From assembly GCA_958445555.1 (NCBI GenBank), contig CAUCSW010000047.1:1-5904 (forward strand): a DNA stretch of 5,904 nucleotides. Direction: 5' to 3'. Positions 1-5,639 of the stretch are shown piece after piece. This DNA comes from an uncultured Clostridia bacterium. Its GTDB lineage: Bacteria; Bacillota; Clostridia; Oscillospirales; Acutalibacteraceae. A program made the translations under genes and the position numbers. Within the stretch, counting starts at the first letter, position 1. Every line of letters begins with the position of its first letter. The notes beneath the pieces were generated by a model. It made no database searches and was not told the DNA's origin. It worked only from the letters and a program-made list of their open reading frames with translations.

Positions 1-135
1 TTCAATGATATCCGTTCCTTGGTACGAACGGGTGATATATCTTCGATATGATATCCACCTTCGGTGGGTGATATATGCCTTCGGCATATGAAGGAACGGA
101 TATTATATCATGCTTGCGGAGCAAGTATATCATAC
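1..135. repeat. Modular palindromic repeat made of small hairpins spaced by TGATAT
   Basis: An outer inverted repeat pairs 5-20 with 91-106 (13 perfect base pairs at 8-20/91-103, then a G.U and two more pairs). Inside it sit three small hairpins with a TTC loop: ATATC/GATAT around 43, CCACC/GGTGG at 55-67 and ATATGCC/GGCATAT at 73-89. Just outside is a fourth hairpin at 111-127 with a GGA loop, flanked on both sides by TATATCAT (104-111 and 126-133). The motif TGATAT recurs at 6, 33, 49 and 69, and in reverse at 105 and 127; GGGTGATATAT is repeated exactly at 30-40 and 66-76. It carries no coding frame worth keeping and may continue left of the window. The architecture resembles a miniature interspersed palindromic element, but I cannot name a family. 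Confidence 0.75.
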
Positions 136-410
136 GGCTTGTCTTACTGCACCGCATACAGGAGAAGCGTTGGAATAAGTAAGGCACCGATGTTTATGAT
201 GACATCAAAAGCCGTTCTAATAAAGTTGCGTATATCTCCGATGAATTCACAAGAGACGGCGTATAACGCCGTAATCGTTATTTTTGAATGAGAGCATTTA
301 TATCCGCTATCTTTTACGGAAGGACAGATGGGACGAGAAAACAGTGTGCATTGCGCGGAAGGAAGGTCTTTAAATAATTACATTGCCGATAAAGGCAGAC
401 AAAATAGTTC
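136..410. other. Intergenic stretch with no supported gene
   Basis: No frame here combines a ribosome binding site, a start and protein-like composition. The clearest structure is a perfect 7-bp palindrome, ACGGCGT-ATA-ACGCCGT at 256-272, followed on the plus strand by an A/T-rich stretch with a T5 run (281-285). It could be a weak terminator, but the T run starts 8 nt past the stem, so I do not call it one. A minus-strand open frame in the same area is listed separately. Confidence 0.5.
144..377 (-). other. Minus-strand open frame without a start codon, possible gene remnant
   Basis: Reading the minus strand, a frame stays open from a TAA at 378-380 to a TAA at 144-146. It contains no ATG and no usable TTG or GTG, so it is not an intact gene. 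Its last part nevertheless reads like a membrane protein end: GDIRNFIRTAFDVI followed by a hydrophobic run with GALLIPTLLLYAVQ just before the stop. An ATG at 295-297 lies in the neighbouring frame and is followed by an A5 run, so one frameshift would join it to this tail and give a single-span peptide of about 50 residues. The ATG has no convincing ribosome binding site. This could equally be chance; I do not recognise a family. Confidence 0.15.
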
Positions 411-438
411 TTGCAATTCCTGTCTGAAATGATATAAT
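411..438 (+). promoter_or_regulatory. Housekeeping-type promoter of the DUF1846 gene
   Basis: A perfect -10 box TATAAT (433-438) is preceded directly by TGA, giving an extended -10 (TGnTATAAT). A partial -35, TTGCAA (411-416), sits 16 nt upstream. Transcription would be expected to start about 444-446, exactly where the first leader hairpin begins. It points to vegetative sigma-A expression. Confidence 0.7.
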
Positions 439-444
439 TTATAA

Positions 445-499
445 GCGAGGTGGGTTTGCCCATTTCGCATTTTTGTCGGGAACAAAGCGGCGTTCCCGA
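445..499 (+). promoter_or_regulatory. Structured 5' leader with two tandem hairpins, the first terminator-like
   Basis: Hairpin 1 pairs GCGAGGTGGG (445-454) with CCCATTTCGC (459-468) around a TTTG loop. All ten positions pair, two of them as G.U, and the stem is followed by A then T5 (469-474). Hairpin 2 pairs TCGGGAAC (476-483) with GTTCCCGA (492-499), eight perfect pairs around an 8-nt loop, and ends one base before the ribosome binding site (G-rich run 503-507). The order promoter, hairpin with T run, second hairpin, RBS would suit attenuation or a stabilising 5' stem-loop. I recognise no known riboswitch class. Confidence 0.5.
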
Positions 500-512
500 G
501 CAGGGGGCTTTT

Positions 513-1997
513 ATGTATAAGCAGGGTTTCAGCAACGAAAAATATCTTCAAATGCAGTCGGAGCACATTCTTGAAAGGATAAAGCAGTTCGGCGGAAAGT
601 TGTATCTTGAATTCGGCGGCAAGCTGTTCGACGACCATCATGCGGCGAGAGTGCTCCCGGGATTTGAGCCCGACAGTAAGATCAGAATGCTTTCAAAGCT
701 TAAGGACGACGCGGAGATAATCATAGCCATAAATGCGGACGATATCGAGAAAAACAAGGTTCGCGGAGATATCGGAATAACATATGACCTTGATGTGCTT
801 CGTCTAATAGATGCTTTTCGCGGCTTTGGTCTCTTTGTCGGAAGTGTTGTTATAACCCGTTATCGCTATCAGCCCTCGGCGGATGCGTTTCAGACAAAGC
901 TTGAAAGTCTCGGTATCCCTGTTTATCATCATTACCCGATAGCCGGTTATCCTTCGGATATTTCATTTATAGTGAGCGATGAGGGATACGGAAAGAACGA
1001 TTACATAAAAACCGAGCGTCCGCTTGTTGTTGTTACCGCTCCGGGTCCCGGCAGCGGGAAAATGGCGACCTGCCTGAGTCAGCTCTATCATGAGCATAAA
1101 AACGGAGTCAAGGCGGGATATGCCAAATTCGAGACCTTCCCGATCTGGAATCTGCCCCTTAAGCATCCGGTAAATCTGGCATATGAAGCTGCGACCGCGG
1201 ATCTTAATGATGTTAATATGATCGATCCCTTTCATCTTGAAGCGTACGGCGAAAAGGCGGTCAACTATAACAGGGATGTTGAGATATTCCCGGTCGTGAG
1301 AGCGATGCTCCAAAAGATCCTCGGAAGCTGCCCTTATAAATCACCCACCGATATGGGTGTCAATATGGCGGGCAACTGTATATATGACGATGAGGCGGTC
1401 AGGCACGAGGCGAGTCTTGAGATCATCAGAAGATACTACGGCGCTCTTTGTAGCTCCAAAAAGGGAGAAGACAATGCGGGCGAAGTGACCAAAACAGAGC
1501 TTCTTATGAATGAATCGGGACTTTCTCCCGAAGACCGTCCCGTTATCGGCGCTGCCGATAAAAAGGCGGAGCTTACGGGCGCACCCGCGGTGGCGATCGA
1601 GTTGGCGGACGGAAGGATAGTTACCGGAAAGACCTCTGCGCTTTTAGGATCGAGTGCCGCGGCAATACTGAACGCTCTTAAGGCATACGGCGGCATTCCG
1701 GATGATATGGATCTTATATCGCCTACGGTCATAGAGCCTGTGCAGGACTTAAAGGTCAATTATCTCGGAAATCACAATCCGCGTCTGCACACCGATGAAG
1801 TGCTTGTGGCGCTTTCGATATGCGCCGCGACCAATCCGACCGCAGCACACGCAATGAAGCAGCTTGAAAAGCTGAAAAACTGCGAGGCACATTCATCCGT
1901 GATACTTAATCAGGTGGACTCGGGCACATTCAGAAAGCTCGGTGTCAACCTGACCTGCGATCCAAAATATCAGACTAAAAAGTTGTTTCATAAATAA
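513..1997 (+). CDS. DUF1846 (UPF0371) family protein
   Basis: A 494-residue protein matching the DUF1846/UPF0371 family along its whole length at about the usual family size. Recognisable blocks are [21 protein letters not shown] (about residues 30-50), a nucleotide-loop-like [20 protein letters not shown] (176-195), [20 protein letters not shown] (205-224), [20 protein letters not shown] (227-246) and [16 protein letters not shown] (275-290). The frame is open from a GTG at 450, but the ATG at 513 is chosen because a G-rich Shine-Dalgarno (503-507) lies 5 nt upstream and family similarity begins there; a start at 450 would also fall inside the leader hairpin. No signal peptide or membrane span is visible, so it should be cytosolic. 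Members have known structures but no settled biochemical role, and GPGSGK hints only at phosphate binding. It is transcribed alone, ending at a strong terminator. Family assignment is near certain; function is unknown. Confidence 0.95.
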   Translation: MYKQGFSNEKYLQMQSEHILERIKQFGGKLYLEFGGKLFDDHHAARVLPGFEPDSKIRMLSKLKDDAEIIIAINADDIEKNKVRGDIGITYDLDVLRLIDAFRGFGLFVGSVVITRYRYQPSADAFQTKLESLGIPVYHHYPIAGYPSDISFIVSDEGYGKNDYIKTERPLVVVTAPGPGSGKMATCLSQLYHEHKNGVKAGYAKFETFPIWNLPLKHPVNLAYEAATADLNDVNMIDPFHLEAYGEKAVNYNRDVEIFPVVRAMLQKILGSCPYKSPTDMGVNMAGNCIYDDEAVRHEASLEIIRRYYGALCSSKKGEDNAGEVTKTELLMNESGLSPEDRPVIGAADKKAELTGAPAVAIELADGRIVTGKTSALLGSSAAAILNALKAYGGIPDDMDLISPTVIEPVQDLKVNYLGNHNPRLHTDEVLVALSICAATNPTAAHAMKQLEKLKNCEAHSSVILNQVDSGTFRKLGVNLTCDPKYQTKKLFHK

Positions 1998-2005
1998 AAT
2001 ATCAA

Positions 2006-2058
2006 CGGCTCCTTGTCACACTTTCTTACGAAGGTTGACAGGGAGCCGCCGTTTTTTT
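2006..2058 (+). terminator. Rho-independent terminator after the DUF1846 gene, possibly bidirectional
   Basis: The stem pairs 2006-2018 (CGGCTCCTTGTCA) with 2036-2048 (TGACAGGGAGCCG), 13 pairs with one G.U, a 17-nt loop, and a T7 run at 2052-2058. It starts 8 nt after the DUF1846 stop. The minus-strand exit is only moderately T-rich, so it may also stop the convergent DUF421 transcript, which ends about 60 nt away, but less efficiently. Confidence 0.9.
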
Positions 2059-2115
2059 GCTTCGACTCTTGATTCACGATTTCGGCGTGCGGGAAAAGGG
2101 CAGACGATCTCCTTA

Positions 2116-2820
2116 TTAAAACGGGGCGGATATCTCGCCCGGTTCGGCGGTAAATATCTTCAGCTCGGTTCCGTCCTCGGTCGTTGCAAGAAAGACATTC
2201 TCGAGCGAAAGATTACGGCTTTTGAGTTCGGAAGTCAGCCAGGCGTCGTCCCTGCTCACAAGATGAAGGTTTTCGGAAAGGATCCTTCCGTCCGCAATAA
2301 CATTGATCCTCATATGCTCCTGCGTCGATGTGGCGCCCGCAGCCTCAACCGTGAGGGGCTGCTTTGCGGCGGCAGGCAAAATACTTATTTTTCCGTTTGC
2401 CTCTATAAGCGCGGTGTCGATCGACGACAGATCGAAATACCCGAGCAATCGGCAGTCGGCTTGAAATTCGTTGATGTCGAGATGTGCCTTTTTGAAGCCG
2501 TCGCGGTACATTTTTCCTTCTTTCATTAAAACTATTGGCTTGCCCTCCAGCACACTGCGCGCCCTTTTTGACTTATTGGCGATCACCGCGAGGACCATTG
2601 TGATAATCCCGTAGAACACCATTGCGGTGAGAAACCGCAGCGAGTCGTTAAGGTTATCCGATGCGGCAAGCTCGGCTGCTATTGAACCGATCGTAATACT
2701 GTTGATGTAGTCGAAGAGGCTGAGCTCGGATATCTGGCGGTTTCCTATAAGACGGGACAGTGCAAAAAGGACAATAAGCGACACGGCGGACGCGCAGAGA
2801 ACATATATGATCGATGACAT
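2116..2820 (-). CDS. DUF421 (YetF-like) integral membrane protein
   Basis: A 234-residue protein of the DUF421/YetF family. The N-terminus has about three hydrophobic segments (roughly residues 3-22, 37-52 and 62-81) containing the family block RLIGNRQISELSLFDYI (23-39) and ITIGSIAAE (42-50). A basic stretch (NKSKRAR, 82-88) leads to the conserved soluble domain: GKPIVLMKEGKM (93-104), FKKAHLDINEFQADCRLLGY (109-128) and SSIDTALIEANGKISILP (132-149). Residues after about 150 are less conserved. The start is supported by GGAGG seven bases upstream of the ATG. The length fits standalone family members. The soluble domain should face the cytoplasm; its ligand is unknown. Some DUF421 proteins in Bacillus (YetF, and the 2Duf protein of spoVA2mob) are tied to the spore inner membrane and heat resistance. 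The gene diverges from dpsA-dpsB, so a spore role is possible but inferred. Confidence 0.93.
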   Translation of the reverse strand: MSSIIYVLCASAVSLIVLFALSRLIGNRQISELSLFDYINSITIGSIAAELAASDNLNDSLRFLTAMVFYGIITMVLAVIANKSKRARSVLEGKPIVLMKEGKMYRDGFKKAHLDINEFQADCRLLGYFDLSSIDTALIEANGKISILPAAAKQPLTVEAAGATSTQEHMRINVIADGRILSENLHLVSRDDAWLTSELKSRNLSLENVFLATTEDGTELKIFTAEPGEISAPF

Positions 2821-2840
2821 TTTATTTCCTCCGGACAGTT

Positions 2841-2869
2841 ATTATACACTTATACACTGTTATTGTTTC
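2841..2869 (-). promoter_or_regulatory. Promoter of the DUF421 gene with an overlapping tandem repeat
   Basis: Reading the minus strand, a perfect -10 TATAAT (2846 to 2841) lies about 10 bases upstream of the GGAGG. A weak -35-like GAAACA (2869 to 2864) is 17 nt further up, matching the consensus only in its last three bases. The plus-strand sequence TTATACAC is repeated exactly in tandem at 2842-2849 and 2850-2857, overlapping the -10 and spacer. With such a poor -35, the tandem 8-mer is a plausible protein binding site. Confidence 0.5.
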
Positions 2870-2971
2870 CGAAAACCACACCGATAATTATAATATCAGC
2901 CTTTTTGTTCATACGACGCAGGTCTTTTTTATCGGTCAATATCGTTTTTGAATGAGTGGGTTGCGGCGTTA

Positions 2972-2998
2972 ACCTAAACATAAAGATCCTCATAGAAT
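2972..2998 (+). promoter_or_regulatory. Possible mother-cell sporulation promoter for dpsA-dpsB
   Basis: CATAGAAT at 2991-2998 matches 7 of 8 bases of the sigma-E -10 (CATACAAT) and is close to the sigma-K form CATAnnnTA. An AC dinucleotide at 2972-2973 is 17 nt upstream, as expected for a sigma-K -35; no good sigma-E -35 is visible. In Bacillus subtilis spoVF is transcribed by sigma-K in the mother cell. The short motif, which coincides with the left arm of a hairpin, keeps this a tentative call. Confidence 0.3.
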
Positions 2999-3029
2999 GT
3001 ATTGAAACATTCCGCGAGGATCTTTTTTT
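2982..3029 (+). terminator. Terminator-like hairpin just upstream of dpsA (attenuator or insulator)
   Basis: AAAGATCCTC (2982-2991) pairs perfectly with GAGGATCTTT (3016-3025). After a 3x3 internal loop, GAATGT (2995-3000) pairs with ACATTC (3007-3012) around a 6-nt ATTGAA loop. A T7 run (3023-3029) completes a plus-strand terminator. It ends 17 nt before the dpsA start codon and 5 nt before its GAGGTG ribosome binding site. No plus-strand gene lies immediately upstream to need it, so it either attenuates dpsA or blocks transcription entering from the left. Confidence 0.6.
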
Positions 3030-3046
3030 GTGCTGAGGTGATAAAA

Positions 3047-3913
3047 TTGAATATCTGTGTAATAGGCGGGGACAAGAGAATGGCAATCCTCGCCGAAAAG
3101 GCTGCCTCCGACGGCTGCCGTGTCATCTGCTGCGGCTTTGACAGCGGAATTGTCGGAGTAAACTGCCTGCAGACCGACAGTGCCGAGGCGGCGGTTCGGT
3201 CGTCGGATGTGATAATTCTTCCGCTGCCCGTTTCGAGGGACGGAAATTCCGTTTTTGCTCCGTTTTCGAGGTTTCCCATAGGGGTCAATGAAGTCATATC
3301 GTCGCTCACTCCCGAAAAGAGGGTCATGTGCGGTATGCCCGATCCGTCACTTATGAAAAGGCTTACAAGGACGGGCGCAACGGTTTATGATTTCTTCGGA
3401 CGCGAGGAGCTGAGTGTACGCAACGCCGTGCCCACTGCCGAGGGAGCGATCGAGATCGCGATGCATGAGACCGACCGCACGGTCTTCGGCAGCAATGTCC
3501 TGATAATCGGTTACGGCAGACTCGGAAAGGCGACTGCGAGGCGGTTTTCGGCTCTCGGTGCGAATGTGACCGTATCCGCAAGGAAGAACTCCGATCTTGC
3601 CTGGATATCGGAGAGCGGATGTACCGCCGTCCGCACATCGGATATCCGCAGATATATTCCGAAAGCGGACATAATCGTGAACACGGTTCCGTCGCTCATA
3701 TTGGGAGTAAAGGAGCTTGACGCGGTGGGAAAAGGCACCGTGATAATCGATCTTGCGTCGTCGCCCGGCGGCGTTGACTTCAAGTATGCATCCGCAAAGG
3801 GGATAAACGCGATCGCGGCTTTGTCTCTTCCCGGAAAGGTGGCGCCCGCCACGGCAGCGGAAGCGATATATGAAACGATCCTGAGTATTCTTGCGGAAAA
3901 TCATTCGGAATAG
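3047..3913 (+). CDS. dpsA: Dipicolinate synthase subunit A (SpoVFA family)
   Basis: A 288-residue protein homologous to SpoVFA/DpaA, close to the roughly 297 residues of the B. subtilis protein. With subunit B it oxidises dihydrodipicolinate, a lysine-pathway intermediate, to dipicolinic acid in the mother cell; the product is pumped into the forespore core for heat resistance. The N-terminal domain opens with NICVIGGDKRM. A central VPTAEGAIEIAMHET (about 128-142) precedes a Rossmann NAD(P) site, VLIIGYGRLGKATARRF (151-167, GYGRLG loop at 155-160). Family blocks IVNTVPSLIL (210-219), IIDLASSPGGVDFKYA (233-248) and LPGKVAPATAAEAI (261-274) follow. The chosen start is TTG at 3047 because GAGGTG (3035-3040) sits 6 nt upstream and homology starts there. 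The frame also extends to a TTG at 3002, but that lies in the loop of the upstream hairpin. The TAG stop (3911-3913) overlaps the AGGAGG in front of dpsB, indicating co-transcription. Confidence 0.95.
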   Translation: MNICVIGGDKRMAILAEKAASDGCRVICCGFDSGIVGVNCLQTDSAEAAVRSSDVIILPLPVSRDGNSVFAPFSRFPIGVNEVISSLTPEKRVMCGMPDPSLMKRLTRTGATVYDFFGREELSVRNAVPTAEGAIEIAMHETDRTVFGSNVLIIGYGRLGKATARRFSALGANVTVSARKNSDLAWISESGCTAVRTSDIRRYIPKADIIVNTVPSLILGVKELDAVGKGTVIIDLASSPGGVDFKYASAKGINAIAALSLPGKVAPATAAEAIYETILSILAENHSE

Positions 3914-3928
3914 GAGGAAAGGCTGATC

Positions 3929-4501
3929 ATGCAGAATAAAACCATAGGCTTTGCTCTCTGCGGCTCCTTTTGTACACTTGAAAGAGTCTTACCGCAGATA
4001 GCAGCGCTGCGCGGCCTCGGTGCGGATGTTATTCCGATAATGTCCGAGATAGTATACTCCACCGACACCCGCTTCGGCACTGCCGAGCACTTTATTTCTT
4101 CGGTGAAGGGTATATGCGGCAGAGAAATAATCCACGATATAAAGGTAGCAGTGCTGATCGGACCGACAGGTCATTTGGATATGCTTATTATTGCCCCGTG
4201 CACGGGAAATACGCTCGGAAAGCTTGCGGCGGGGATAACGGACTCTTCGGTGACGATGGCGGCGAAGGCACATTTGAGGAATGAGCGTCCGATCGTGGTC
4301 GCGGTATCGACCAATGATGCCCTTGCGGCTTCCGCAAAAAATATAGGTGCTCTTATGAATAACAAGAATTACTTTTTCGTTCCCTTTACTGAGGACGCGC
4401 CGTATTCGAAGCCTCGTTCCTGCGTCGCCGATTTTTCGATGATACCGCAGACGGCATATGCGGCGTTTTCGGGCAAGCAGCTGCAACCGATGATCTATTA
4501 A
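3929..4501 (+). CDS. dpsB: Dipicolinate synthase subunit B (SpoVFB family flavoprotein)
   Basis: A 190-residue protein of the SpoVFB/DpaB family, slightly shorter than the roughly 200 residues of B. subtilis. It has the flavoprotein fold of the HFCD type: GFALCGSFCTLERVLPQI (7-24) as the N-terminal nucleotide-binding segment, STDTRFG (44-50), IIAPCTGNTLGKLAAGITD (87-105) as the flavin-contacting signature, and PIVVAVSTNDAL (121-132). The C-terminus carries FFVPFTEDAPYSKP (149-162) and ends KQLQPMIY, as in relatives. It works with DpsA in making dipicolinic acid. The start ATG is preceded by AGGAGG (3912-3917, 11 nt) and AAAGG (3918-3922, 6 nt); the gap to dpsA is 15 nt. Unlike Bacillus, the lysine-pathway genes asd, dapG and dapA do not follow; the operon ends here. 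Confidence 0.95.
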   Translation: MQNKTIGFALCGSFCTLERVLPQIAALRGLGADVIPIMSEIVYSTDTRFGTAEHFISSVKGICGREIIHDIKVAVLIGPTGHLDMLIIAPCTGNTLGKLAAGITDSSVTMAAKAHLRNERPIVVAVSTNDALAASAKNIGALMNNKNYFFVPFTEDAPYSKPRSCVADFSMIPQTAYAAFSGKQLQPMIY

Positions 4502-4520
4502 GGAGCGGTTACAGAGAAAA

Positions 4521-4541
4521 GGCATAATCGGCGATGATGCC
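4521..4541. other. Small hairpin in the dpsB 3' region
   Basis: GGCATAATC (4521-4529) pairs with GATGATGCC (4533-4541) around a GGC loop, with a single A/G mismatch. No T run follows on either strand, so it is not a terminator by itself. It begins 20 bases after the dpsB stop and could protect the 3' end of the message. Confidence 0.4.
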
Positions 4542-4544
4542 CGA

Positions 4545-4710
4545 GGCGGAGCCGCGCGACCCCCGCCGAAGCGGGGGTCGCACAAAAAAACGGGCGGCAG
4601 AGGGGAACGGTACGGCTTGAGAGAGAAGTGCATGAGCGGAGGGCACGGGGTGTTCAGAGGTAAGAGCCCGTTTTTTTACCGCGCCCTGCCGGGCGCGGCG
4701 CGGCTCCGCC
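4545..4710. repeat. 166-bp nested inverted-repeat element (cloverleaf-like)
   Basis: A perfect 13-bp outer inverted repeat pairs 4545-4557 (GGCGGAGCCGCGC) with 4698-4710. Inside are a left hairpin, GCGACCCCCGC/GCGGGGGTCGC at 4556-4566/4571-4581 with a CGAA loop; a perfect 12-bp inner inverted repeat, AAAAAAACGGGC at 4584-4595 with GCCCGTTTTTTT at 4666-4677, enclosing a 70-nt purine-rich segment; and a right hairpin, CCGCGCCC/GGGCGCGG at 4679-4686/4691-4698 with a TGCC loop. Left and right halves are inverted copies of one unit (GCCCGT7, short GC hairpin, GCGCGGCTCCGCC) whose hairpins differ in sequence but keep their pairing. No credible coding frame crosses it. It resembles a MITE or mosaic palindromic repeat, but I recognise no named family. 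Confidence 0.75.
4584..4677. terminator. Candidate bidirectional terminator formed by the inner stem of the palindromic element
   Basis: The inner 12-bp stem exits into T7 on either strand: GCCCGTTTTTTT at 4666-4677 on plus and 4595 to 4584 on minus. It is the only T-run structure found downstream of dpsB on the plus strand, so it may end the dpsAB transcript. The 70-nt loop is much longer than in efficient terminators and half of the stem is A/T, so strength is doubtful. Confidence 0.3.
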
Positions 4711-4712
4711 AT

Positions 4713-4749
4713 AAAAAAACGTCAGGGCGTCGGTCACGACGCCCTGACG
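4713..4749 (-). terminator. Rho-independent terminator of the lipoprotein operon
   Basis: On the minus strand a perfect 12-bp GC-rich stem (4749-4738 with 4731-4720, 6-nt loop) is followed by T7 (4719-4713). It lies about 54 nt past the lipoprotein stop codon. Confidence 0.92.
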
Positions 4750-4767
4750 ATTCTCATATGACTTTTC

Positions 4768-4785
4768 GCAACGATAGCAACGATA
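4768..4785. repeat. Tandem 9-bp direct repeat
   Basis: GCAACGATA occurs twice back to back (4768-4776, 4777-4785) between the lipoprotein stop and its terminator. It has no visible function and two copies may be coincidence. Confidence 0.5.
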
Positions 4786-4802
4786 GGAGTTCTTGGAATC
4801 AC

Positions 4803-5639
4803 TTACCACCATTGCAAAAAGGTATCGCTCAGCATACCCAATGCGACGCCCAGCTCTTTCGCAATGTCTTCGGGGAGAGGATAATAGCTTGGATACTGCG
4901 AAAATCCATCCTGTGCGATGTCGGCGCTCTCGGGATCGCTTTCAAAGTTGCCGTTGAAGTCGGTATCGGCGGCGGAATCGTCGCTTTCCGTAGGCACTGC
5001 GTAAGAATACTTATTATCGCGTTCAAGATATATATTGCCTTGCGGGTCCGAGACGATCCAAATGTCGGTGGAGTTGTAGATCAGCTCATTTTTATCACAG
5101 GTATAAAGGCTTGCGAGATTGGTGATCCGTTTCATCAGCTTTTCGGTTTCTTCCTCACCGAGAGGTGCCTTTGAAAGGGCCTCCGAGATTCCGGAGCGAA
5201 TTTTGTCGTTCAGGACATTCACCGTCGTCCCATTGAATGTTTCGCCTATAAGGCAGAAGCGGGAAAGTTCGCGGTCGGTCAACGCGGTCTTATAATTATC
5301 GTATACATCCTCGCGTGCATACCAGCGGGATTTACTGCAGCGTATCACATGTCTGACCTCATCAAAGAACATTGATGAACCGAAGCCGTCTGCCAAAAGC
5401 AAGGGCACCTCTTTATGAGAAAGGGTTCCCTTTACGCTGTTTGCCATTATCGGTTCGATCCCTTCTCCCGAGGGGAGGATCTTATATTTTTCGCCTTTGA
5501 ATATCAGTTCGTTTTCCGAGTCGTCGGTATATACCGCAGTGTGCTCCCTCAGGTCGTCGATATATGTGCAGGAGCAGAGCCCGATGCAAACAAGAACGAT
5601 GAGGACAAGCGCGGATACGCGTTTAAGTGTTTTCTTCAT
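4803..5639 (-). CDS. Putative secreted lipoprotein of unknown function
   Basis: A 278-residue protein with a textbook lipoprotein signal: basic start MKKTLKR, a hydrophobic core (about residues 9-21) and the lipobox LCSC, giving a lipidated Cys24 on the outer face of the membrane. The mature part is mixed alpha/beta in character, with ENELIFKGEKYKILPSG (42-58), a likely helical, charged middle (RSGISEALSKAPLGEEETEK, about 148-167) and a beta-like block, LIYNSTDIWIVSDPQGNIYL (186-205). An acidic low-complexity linker (219-242) precedes a C-terminal tail ending in LQWW. I do not recognise the family. The ATG lies within the end of the upstream small gene (17-nt overlap), indicating translational coupling; its own ribosome binding site is a modest AAAGGA about 10 nt upstream. 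A terminator follows, so this is the last gene of its operon. Export and lipidation are well supported; function is open. Confidence 0.85.
   Translation of the reverse strand: MKKTLKRVSALVLIVLVCIGLCSCTYIDDLREHTAVYTDDSENELIFKGEKYKILPSGEGIEPIMANSVKGTLSHKEVPLLLADGFGSSMFFDEVRHVIRCSKSRWYAREDVYDNYKTALTDRELSRFCLIGETFNGTTVNVLNDKIRSGISEALSKAPLGEEETEKLMKRITNLASLYTCDKNELIYNSTDIWIVSDPQGNIYLERDNKYSYAVPTESDDSAADTDFNGNFESDPESADIAQDGFSQYPSYYPLPEDIAKELGVALGMLSDTFLQWW

Noticed and set aside
64..291. Plus-strand open frame of 75 codons
   Set aside because: It begins inside the palindromic repeat, lacks a ribosome binding site, and its translation is not protein-like.
281..292. TTTTTGAATGAG shared with 2945-2956
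   Set aside because: A 12-base match between two intergenic A/T-rich stretches without matching spacing to any promoter element; likely chance.
963..1313. Minus-strand open frame inside the DUF1846 gene
   Set aside because: It is antisense to a clearly conserved protein and has no independent support.
2035..2529. Plus-strand 164-codon frame
   Set aside because: It starts in the terminator stem and runs antisense to the well-supported DUF421 gene.
2880..2936. 8-bp inverted repeat ACCGATAA/TTATCGGT 41 nt apart
   Set aside because: Long spacer, A/T-rich arms and no link to a promoter or terminator; too weak to call.
3347..3904. Minus-strand frames of up to 185 codons under dpsA
   Set aside because: They are antisense to dpsA, rich in Arg and Ser as is common for shadow frames, and match nothing recognisable.
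4556..4581. Strong GC hairpin after dpsB considered as the dpsB terminator
   Set aside because: It is followed by an A run, not a T run, on the plus strand; on the minus strand the T run precedes it.
3989..4633. Minus-strand 214-codon frame covering dpsB and the repeat
   Set aside because: Antisense to dpsB and rich in Arg and Pro; it starts within the palindromic element.
4617..5174. Plus-strand 185-codon frame
   Set aside because: It crosses the palindromic element and the minus-strand terminator and is antisense to the lipoprotein gene.
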